Source of the DNA: an uncultured Collinsella sp.
Lineage (GTDB): Bacteria > Actinomycetota > Coriobacteriia > Coriobacteriales > Coriobacteriaceae
Direction of reading: 5' to 3'
Length of the DNA stretch: 19,929 bases
Assembly: GCA_900542125.1 (NCBI GenBank)
Contig: UQMO01000042.1
Location: 1-19,929 of the forward strand
Positions 14,862 to 19,929 of this stretch are shown here, piece after piece; position 1 is the stretch's first letter, and the number at the start of each line of letters is the position of its first letter. The position numbers and the translations under genes are program-made. The notes below the pieces were generated by a model, which worked only from the letters and a program-made list of their open reading frames with translations, was not told the origin of the DNA and ran no database searches.

Positions 14862-15472
14862 TCATCGGACTTTGCGCTGGCTTTGGCCGCCTCTTCGCCC
14901 GCGATCAGGTCCTTAACCGTTATATACGCACTGTACGTAGCATCCTCGATCTTTTCCAAAACATCATCAGGGTCGCAAGTGCCCCAAGTTTCTTCGAGGA
15001 CTCGAGCCAATCCCCAAGCAGCGCTGAGCAGGACGTCAACGTCCTTTAGATCTAAATGATCGACCGTAAAGGGATAGTCCGCGCACTCCAGTAGATACGT
15101 GTCAACTGCGCCAATTGCCTCAGCCACGTATGGCTCAAGATCGCAATGGGGTTGGAGGGCGCACAGCGCCTTGTGCGGATCGGTCGGCTCGATCCAATAC
15201 AGCGTTGTCGCATCCTCGCATTTCTCGAGCGGATAACGCTCAACCGCCTTCTCCCAACTTTCATACCAAGGATCGGCATCGCCGTCCGTCATCGACCTGC
15301 AAAGATCAATCGCCGCAGAAACAGTCGCACACGAGCATCTATAACTGGCGCCTTTCCTAAAATCATCATTGAGCTCGTCGTCGCCAGACAGCCTCGCCTC
15401 CATGATCAGAAACGGGCCGTCATCATCTGTAATGCTCATGGGATAGTTGTCACATTCGTAGTACGGATACAT
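14852..15472 (-). CDS. Acidic protein upstream of the helicase, unknown function
   Basis: This is a 206-residue protein. ATG 15472 is chosen because GGAG lies 5 bp upstream; the longer open frame would run through the neighbouring gene. It is strongly acidic and rich in Trp, Tyr and Cys (YPYYECDNYP, YRCSC, DPWYESWEKAVERYP, LYWIEPTDPHKA), with a helical, Ala-rich C-terminus. There is no signal peptide or membrane segment, and no family is recognised. It starts 28 bp after the stop of the 108-residue gene and is on the same strand as the helicase and PIWI-like genes, so it may be part of that operon or an independent regulator or immunity-type protein. An open -1 frame directly after its stop raises the possibility of a longer original product. 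Confidence 0.6.
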   Translation of the reverse strand: MYPYYECDNYPMSITDDDGPFLIMEARLSGDDELNDDFRKGASYRCSCATVSAAIDLCRSMTDGDADPWYESWEKAVERYPLEKCEDATTLYWIEPTDPHKALCALQPHCDLEPYVAEAIGAVDTYLLECADYPFTVDHLDLKDVDVLLSAAWGLARVLEETWGTCDPDDVLEKIEDATYSAYITVKDLIAGEEAAKASAKSDDNL

Positions 15473-15500
15473 TTTGTCTCCAATCAACCGTTCGGTCACA

Positions 15501-15827
15501 TTAACAAGCAATATCAAAACCGCGCTCACGCGGAGGGTTGTCGTCCTCGATCCATTCGAGCCCGTCGTTCTCATCGATTCCGGCATCGGGGACTGACGAC
15601 CATCTGAACTCGAAACCAAGCTGGTCAAGCTCATCGACTCGCTCACTGATTACTCCGTACGCATCCAACGCATTCTCGAAATCCTCCGAAGACACATAGC
15701 CGCGCTCGCACTGCTTGCGCATCTGGTGCAAACGACCCATGGCGGCAGCGATGATCTCGCGAAGAACGATAACCTCGCGCTCGCATACATCGATGTTTCC
15801 TTTGTTGAGCTTGATGCAATCGGACAT
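15501..15827 (-). CDS. Small coiled-coil acidic protein, unknown function
   Basis: This is a 108-residue protein. ATG 15827 has GGGAGG 5 bp upstream and is preferred over a much longer open frame that would cover the divergent gene's promoter. Residues about 10-75 are predicted helical with heptad-like leucines and isoleucines (REVIVLREIIAAAMGRLHQM, then FENALDAYGVISERVDELDQL). The C-terminus is acidic and Trp-containing. There is no membrane segment, and no family is recognised. It is the first gene of the minus-strand run leading to the helicase and PIWI-like genes, and diverges from the 720-residue gene across a 109-bp gap. Confidence 0.6.
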   Translation of the reverse strand: MSDCIKLNKGNIDVCEREVIVLREIIAAAMGRLHQMRKQCERGYVSSEDFENALDAYGVISERVDELDQLGFEFRWSSVPDAGIDENDGLEWIEDDNPPRERGFDIAC

Positions 15828-15866
15828 AACGGCCTCCCTGGTTTTAAGCCTTTTCGCTTGATTCCA

Positions 15867-15895
15867 TTGAACAGCCGCAAACAGCCGCGTAATAT
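15867..15895 (+). promoter_or_regulatory. Promoter for the 720-residue zinc-site protein
   Basis: TTGAAC (15867-15872) and TAATAT (15890-15895) are separated by 17 bp, close to the sigma-70-type consensus. The spacer contains two copies of ACAGCCGC in direct repeat (15871-15878 and 15881-15888), possibly an operator. The predicted transcript start near 15902 leaves a leader of about 35 nt. The element lies in the divergent gap with the 108-residue gene. Confidence 0.55.
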
Positions 15896-15936
15896 GACTT
15901 TTATCGGGTTTTAAATTTTGGCTGTTTGGAGCATTA

Positions 15937-18099
15937 ATGCTTGATTCCGAAAAAGAGCCGTTTAGCTGGGGTTTCGAGGCTGGCTTTCTTCGCTCTCCCG
16001 TCAATCCCCGCATGCTTCTTCTTAACAGAACGCCAGAGATTGATTGCGCCGATGACGGAAACGCAACCGGCAATGCAAGCGCATGGAATCTCGTCTCCGT
16101 AGCCAACGACCTATTACGCGTCGACTTAAGCTCGCTTTTCAACGAGATTGGGGGCCACTTTCGTGAGCGAGCAAAATTGCGCTTTTACATCGATTTGCAG
16201 AACGCCATTCGTCAGCCCCCTGCTCCCCACGATGCGCAACACGCTTCGATGGACTACGCAGCCGAACCAGACCATGACGACTGGCTCGATCCAGACGATT
16301 CCGACCAAGAGTCCGCGCAAGCAGAATTGAACGAAGCCGAAATCGAAGTCAACCTTCAAAAACAAAAGGAACGCGACCTCGATTTCTTTGCTCCGATATT
16401 CGATAAAGCCATTACGCGCCATGCACACGGAGAGATATCTGGCATGGCCAGGTATCTCCTTGAAAATGTCTGCAGGCAGTGTGTCATGAACATCACAGCG
16501 ATTCCCGACTATCGCTATTACAGCTGCTGGATGAACAACAACGCTATTGAGTGCAACGAAATCAACCGCCTGTACCGCGCGGTGATCACGACATCGGCCC
16601 AACTCAATAAGCAAGAAATGGCGTCCCTCTTCAGCTCCTATCTCAAGCTCGTGTCGAACGACATGGACATTACAACTACCAACGGCAAGACCGGGCTAAC
16701 AGAACCGGTGCCGTATAAACGCGACAATCCAAGAGACAACTATCCAAAGGTCAACTCGCAGATAGAAACAGCTTGCGTTTGCACCAATACCGATCTCTTT
16801 CGAGCGCTTCTCATTGTTTTTTATCAGGAATGTCTGGAGCTTGCCCCGCTGCTTAAAAACACCGAGGCACCTAGCCTGCTCGCGCAAAACGAAGAGTTTT
16901 TCCCAGCCGCCATCAAAACAAGCGACCCGCGACAATTTCGATTATTCGATAATCAGCTGCCGGCAATCATCCGCTTTGGCGACGCTTTTGCATACGCAGC
17001 CAAAAAGCACTTGCCCGGAAACGAAACGGCTCAAAAGCTCGAAGAACATTTGAGCGATATAAAACGCATGAATAGCGCCCCCTTTATGCAGGCGTTTCGC
17101 AAGAACTATCTCGAGGCTATGCGCGAGAACCAAATCTACGCAAATGGAGACTTCCATACGTATGCAGAGCTTAACGACCAGGAAAACCTCAATAGGCTCG
17201 TAAGGCTTCAAGCTGTTATTGCAAAGGCAGGAGAGCTTTACTTCACCGAAGAGGAATGTTCCTTTGCAAGCCTTTATGCCCGCATCCTCCACGAGCTGCT
17301 GCTGTGCGGCATTATGCCGATAACATGCCAAACCTGTGGTTCGCTCTTTTTTCCGACCGGCCCTAACAGCAAGTACTGCGATCGATATAACGCGGCGACC
17401 AAGCTCTATTGCAACCCGCGGCACAACGCCAAAAAACATCTTGGTCGCAAATCACCCCGCGACGTCGCACTCAATATACGGAGAAAAGCCGACACGGCAT
17501 ACGAAAAGGGTTTAACGGATTGTGCCCACTATTTTGACAGCCTTGGCAATTTTGTTCTCGATGGTCTTGGCCCAACATACCAAGCGAGCGACCTAATTTC
17601 CGACGAGCTCTATGCGGCATGGCTGTCTATCGTCAACCAGCCCAATTGCAGGACAAAAATCAGGCGACCAGATAGGAACGGTTTTCCATACCCCGTACTG
17701 TGGTACGGATTCATCCTCAATGGCATACAGTATGTACAAGTCGAGTTTCCCGAAGCCGAGTACCCGGCGCTTTTTGAACGCTTGAGCCAGCTCGCCGAAA
17801 GCCCGCAATCAAAGTGCACGCTGAAGCACAAGGGACCCGGCGAGCACCCATACAGCTCATGGCTTATCAAGTTATACGAGTTGTTGGAGATCATTGCGCA
17901 AATTAATAGCGCCGACCAGGTGGCAAAGCCCATTCCATTGCTTGGAATAGATAGGGACGATTGTGTCTCGACCGACCCGACCGCCCAAGGCACACGGAGC
18001 GCGCCCGACGCATGCGTCTACAGCACCGGCACGATAGATAGCCTTAGCTTTACCGTGTATACGAAGGGATATGACCCGGAAAAGCGGGAACGAGCCTGA
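15937..18099 (+). CDS. Large protein with four-cysteine zinc site (DUF6076-like)
   Basis: This is a 720-residue protein. ATG 15937 has TTGGAG just upstream and follows a good promoter. The N-terminal 150 residues are acidic and probably partly disordered (DDWLDPDDSDQESAQAE), followed by a long helical region. Cys464, Cys467, Cys481 and Cys492 make a CxxC...YC...C zinc ribbon inside TCQTCGSLFF...KYCDR, then basic KKHLGRKSPRD. This layout recalls CGNR-type zinc fingers and the uncharacterised DUF6076 proteins of gut anaerobes. Binding to nucleic acid is plausible but unproven, and I see no catalytic motif. Its base composition is lower in GC than the flanking GC-rich segment, suggesting transfer. 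It diverges from the operon carrying the PIWI-like gene and is followed 4 bp later by a perfect hairpin. Confidence 0.7.
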   Translation: MLDSEKEPFSWGFEAGFLRSPVNPRMLLLNRTPEIDCADDGNATGNASAWNLVSVANDLLRVDLSSLFNEIGGHFRERAKLRFYIDLQNAIRQPPAPHDAQHASMDYAAEPDHDDWLDPDDSDQESAQAELNEAEIEVNLQKQKERDLDFFAPIFDKAITRHAHGEISGMARYLLENVCRQCVMNITAIPDYRYYSCWMNNNAIECNEINRLYRAVITTSAQLNKQEMASLFSSYLKLVSNDMDITTTNGKTGLTEPVPYKRDNPRDNYPKVNSQIETACVCTNTDLFRALLIVFYQECLELAPLLKNTEAPSLLAQNEEFFPAAIKTSDPRQFRLFDNQLPAIIRFGDAFAYAAKKHLPGNETAQKLEEHLSDIKRMNSAPFMQAFRKNYLEAMRENQIYANGDFHTYAELNDQENLNRLVRLQAVIAKAGELYFTEEECSFASLYARILHELLLCGIMPITCQTCGSLFFPTGPNSKYCDRYNAATKLYCNPRHNAKKHLGRKSPRDVALNIRRKADTAYEKGLTDCAHYFDSLGNFVLDGLGPTYQASDLISDELYAAWLSIVNQPNCRTKIRRPDRNGFPYPVLWYGFILNGIQYVQVEFPEAEYPALFERLSQLAESPQSKCTLKHKGPGEHPYSSWLIKLYELLEIIAQINSADQVAKPIPLLGIDRDDCVSTDPTAQGTRSAPDACVYSTGTIDSLSFTVYTKGYDPEKRERA

Positions 18100-18103
18100 T
18101 GTA

Positions 18104-18123
18104 GCGGCTTCGAGCGAAGCCGC
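18104..18123 (+). terminator. Perfect GC-rich hairpin after the 720-residue gene
   Basis: GCGGCTTCG (18104-18112) and CGAAGCCGC (18115-18123) are exact reverse complements around two bases, so the RNA would fold as a 7-9 pair stem. It starts 4 bp after the stop codon. No T-run follows on either strand, so termination is likely but not certain; it also marks the point where GC content jumps. Confidence 0.45.
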
Positions 18124-18183
18124 CGGTCACGGGGTGGCACCGGGGCGCGGACGCCGCGGGCCATTGGGAGCAACCCTCCTCCG

Positions 18184-18432
18184 CTACCTGCGCGACGTGG
18201 CAGCGCCGCTGCGTCGTCCCTGTCGCCGAACATCGTCCTGAAGGCGCGGGCGGGTGTCCATGAACAGCCGCGCCCGCACTAGCCTGGGGGACAGCCGCCC
18301 CGCCACCAGCAGTGCGCCGGCACGCCTCGGCACCGCCAGGGTCTCCGCCTCCACGGGCAGGGCAACTTTCTCGATGACCTCGGCAGAGCACACGCCCGAC
18401 AGGTCAACCCCGTTGTAGACGATTGGCCTCAT
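18184..18432 (-). pseudogene. Decayed fragment of a phage distal tail protein gene
   Basis: ATG 18432 has GAGGGG 6 bp upstream and begins MRPIVYNGVDLSG, then PVEAETLAVPRRAGALLV and RLSPRLVRARLFMDT. This is the pattern of the N-terminal domain of siphophage distal tail (Dit-like) proteins, which form the ring joining the tail tube to the tip. After about residue 60 the match is lost and the frame stops at 82 residues, far short of a full protein; faint similar pieces appear in the other frames. No tape-measure or other tail gene flanks it. It is probably a remnant of a prophage or phage satellite. The segment is very GC-rich compared with the gene on its left. Confidence 0.45.
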
Positions 18433-18488
18433 GCGTTGCCCCTCGCGCGCCCGTAGGTGTTACCGCTACTCCGAAAATGACCAGATGA

Positions 18489-19879
18489 TCACCCAACAAT
18501 CTTTGGCGAGTGGGGGCTGAACGCATCGTTGCCGTTCTGTTCATCCACCGCCCTGCGCCCCAGGCTTAAGGGTTCTGCCGCGTCATCTTCCACCCGCACG
18601 GACAGGACATAGTAGAAGTCGGCACCCTGATTCCCACGATCCCGCACGTAGCCAAGGTCGGCCAGGCGGTCGGCCAGCTCGTCCCTCGAAACCAGCTCAT
18701 TCGAGGTTATGCGACACGCCACAGGCTCGATCTCGTAGGTGTTCGTCTGGCTTATGGCGTTCCGATAGAAGCGGAACCACGACGTGCGGAAGAGATCCTT
18801 ATGGTGCGAGTAGACATGCCCGTCCTTAATGGCATAGAAGTAGAAGAGAAAGCGCCCGCCCTTGCGGAGCCTGCCGCTGCTTTCGAGAAAGTGATAGTAG
18901 TCATCGGGAGAGTCCCCTCGAATGTAGCCAATCACGAACGATTCGCCACCATGCCCGTAGGAGTCGCTATCCGTCTTGCCCGCGCTTGGAGGCTCAGCCA
19001 CAACCATTTCGGTGAAGTAGCTCAGCCGGTTCAGCCGCGTATTGCTTGCCGTGTTCTCGCCGATGACCTTCTCTATGAAATCGCGCAACGCATTCTCTGC
19101 CGTCCTGCTGATGCTCGGCTTCATGGCGAAAGCGCCGACACCCGGCAAAATCTCCTCGAAGAGCCGGAATTGGCCCTTCTCGCCCGTTTCGCCCGACCCC
19201 GGATAAAGCACGTAGCTGCCAACCGTGCGCCGTATCGCGTCGTTGTACGTGTGCATCTTCAGCAGGTCACCGCGCTTGTAGGTGTTCGTGGTGGAGGCCG
19301 CCTTCTCCTCGTTAAGTTCCTCGCGCTCTGCCTCCTCGGTGCCCACATCCTTGCCGACAAGCCCCGTCAAGTCGGTGATGCGGTACTTGGCGTCGAAGTG
19401 GACGAATGCAACAGCTCCATCTTGCACTGCGGCTCGCTCGTTTGTATAAGCATCCGGGAATATCGCGAGCGTGTAGTCGGGTCTGAACGGTCTCGAGTAC
19501 GAACCCTCGTAACGAGTGGCATGAAAGTCACGGGGCGAGAAGGTGCGGTTGTAGTAGAGGTTTACCTTCGCGCCGCACTGCGCAATCTGGAATGACTGGC
19601 AGGAGCGTACGCCCTGCTTGAGGGATATTGACAGCCCACCGTCGGGATTCGTCCCGATAAATGGGTGGTCATCGGTGCTTATCGGCTCGCACCCCTCGAT
19701 CCCCCTTACGATGTCGTACAGCTCAAAGAAGATCCAGTACTCGTAGAGGAGGGCCACATTCTTCGATTCGCCCTCGTAGATGTCATCCTTGCCCTTCCAG
19801 TCGAGCTGCAGCGCCATATCGAGCATGGAATATGCGAAGAAGATCTGCGAGTATCCCTCGCGCTTCTGCAACACCTGGT
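18489..19879 (-). CDS. McrC-like nuclease (DUF2357/PDDEXK_7), 5' end missing
   Basis: The 3' portion of the gene is present, at least 461 residues. Its opening region (REGYSQIFFAYSMLDMA and LLYEYWIFFEL) matches the helical linker of DUF2357 proteins. It is followed by a PD-(D/E)XK nuclease domain: RPDYTLAIFPDAY holds the first Asp (133 counting from the GTG at 19874), FDAKYRI gives DxK at 161-163, and the KMHTYNDAI...SYVLYPG segment is typical of PDDEXK_7 (DUF524). Proteins of this type are the McrC-like nuclease of type IV restriction systems that cut modified DNA, usually next to a McrB-like AAA+ GTPase. That partner would lie upstream, beyond the right end. The coding frame runs into the adapter, so the N-terminal DUF2357 region and start are missing. 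The C-terminal 160 residues are unassigned. Confidence 0.75.
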
Positions 19880-19929
19880 CTGTCTCTTATACACATCTGA
19901 CGCTGCCGACGAAGGCTTAGGTGTAGATC
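19880..19929 (-). other. Nextera sequencing adapter, i5 side (artefact)
   Basis: CTGTCTCTTATACACATCT (19880-19898) is the reversed mosaic end, followed by GACGCTGCCGACGA (19899-19912), then an 8-base index AGGCTTAG (19913-19920) and GTGTAGATC (19921-19929), the start of the P5 oligo. The index reverse complement CTAAGCCT matches, from memory, Nextera S508. Genomic sequence ends at 19879; the shared C at 19880 is ambiguous. Confidence 0.98.

Noticed and set aside
15473..15646. Longer N-terminus for the 206-residue protein
   Set aside because: It would overlap the 108-residue gene, and the ATG at 15472 has a good ribosome binding site.
15828..16142. Longer N-terminus for the 108-residue protein
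   Set aside because: It would cover the divergent promoter and the start of the 720-residue gene; the ATG at 15827 has GGGAGG at the right distance.
1..19929. tRNA, rRNA, CRISPR arrays, integrase or transposase genes
   Set aside because: None was recognised by reading both strands; a covariance-model scan was not possible. The only transposon ends present belong to the sequencing adapters.

Overview
The window is one assembled contig of high-GC DNA with Illumina Nextera adapter sequence left on both ends (1-47 and 19880-19929). The genomic insert is therefore about 48-19879, and the first and last genes are cut by the fragment ends. Gene density, strong GGAGG-type ribosome binding sites, Ala/Asp/Glu-rich proteins and a sortase-anchored CAP-domain surface protein suggest a gut actinobacterium of the Coriobacteriia, perhaps Collinsella. 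This is inferred from protein style, not from a marker gene.

Left part (48-8255), mostly ordinary chromosome: a 5'-truncated glutamyl-Q tRNA(Asp) synthetase (gluQ); three consecutive calcineurin-like metallophosphoesterases on the minus strand; a small two-helix membrane protein; a plus-strand pair of overlapping genes (coiled-coil protein plus GS...DxD nucleotidyltransferase) behind a perfect 12-bp inverted repeat, which looks like a toxin-antitoxin or abortive-infection module; a small single-span membrane protein; a strong intrinsic terminator; and a 1113-residue cell-wall protein built as signal peptide, alanine-rich coiled coil, CAP domain, second coiled coil, MPATG sorting signal.

Right part (8377-19879), an accessory or defence region: a 64-residue acidic protein with its own promoter; a two-gene minus-strand operon of a 1310-residue DinG/XPD-like superfamily 2 helicase with a C-terminal PD-(D/E)XK nuclease domain, overlapping by 17 bp a 631-residue protein whose C-terminal half resembles the MID and RNase H-fold regions of PIWI/Argonaute proteins; two small acidic proteins upstream on the same strand, with a start-less open frame in the -1 frame just after one of them; a divergently transcribed 720-residue protein with a four-cysteine zinc-ribbon-like site (DUF6076-like); a decayed phage distal-tail gene fragment; and the C-terminal part of a McrC-like (DUF2357/PDDEXK_7) nuclease running off the right end.

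The main candidate is the helicase-nuclease plus PIWI-like pair. It resembles the predicted pPIWI-RE conflict systems (PIWI-like protein, DinG-type helicase, REase-fold nuclease), here compressed to two genes with helicase and nuclease fused, and with an unusually short PIWI-like protein whose RNase H core lacks an obvious catalytic aspartate. With the McrC-like gene and the nucleotidyltransferase pair, the window may hold up to three anti-mobile-element modules. All assignments were made by reading motifs by eye; no database search was run.
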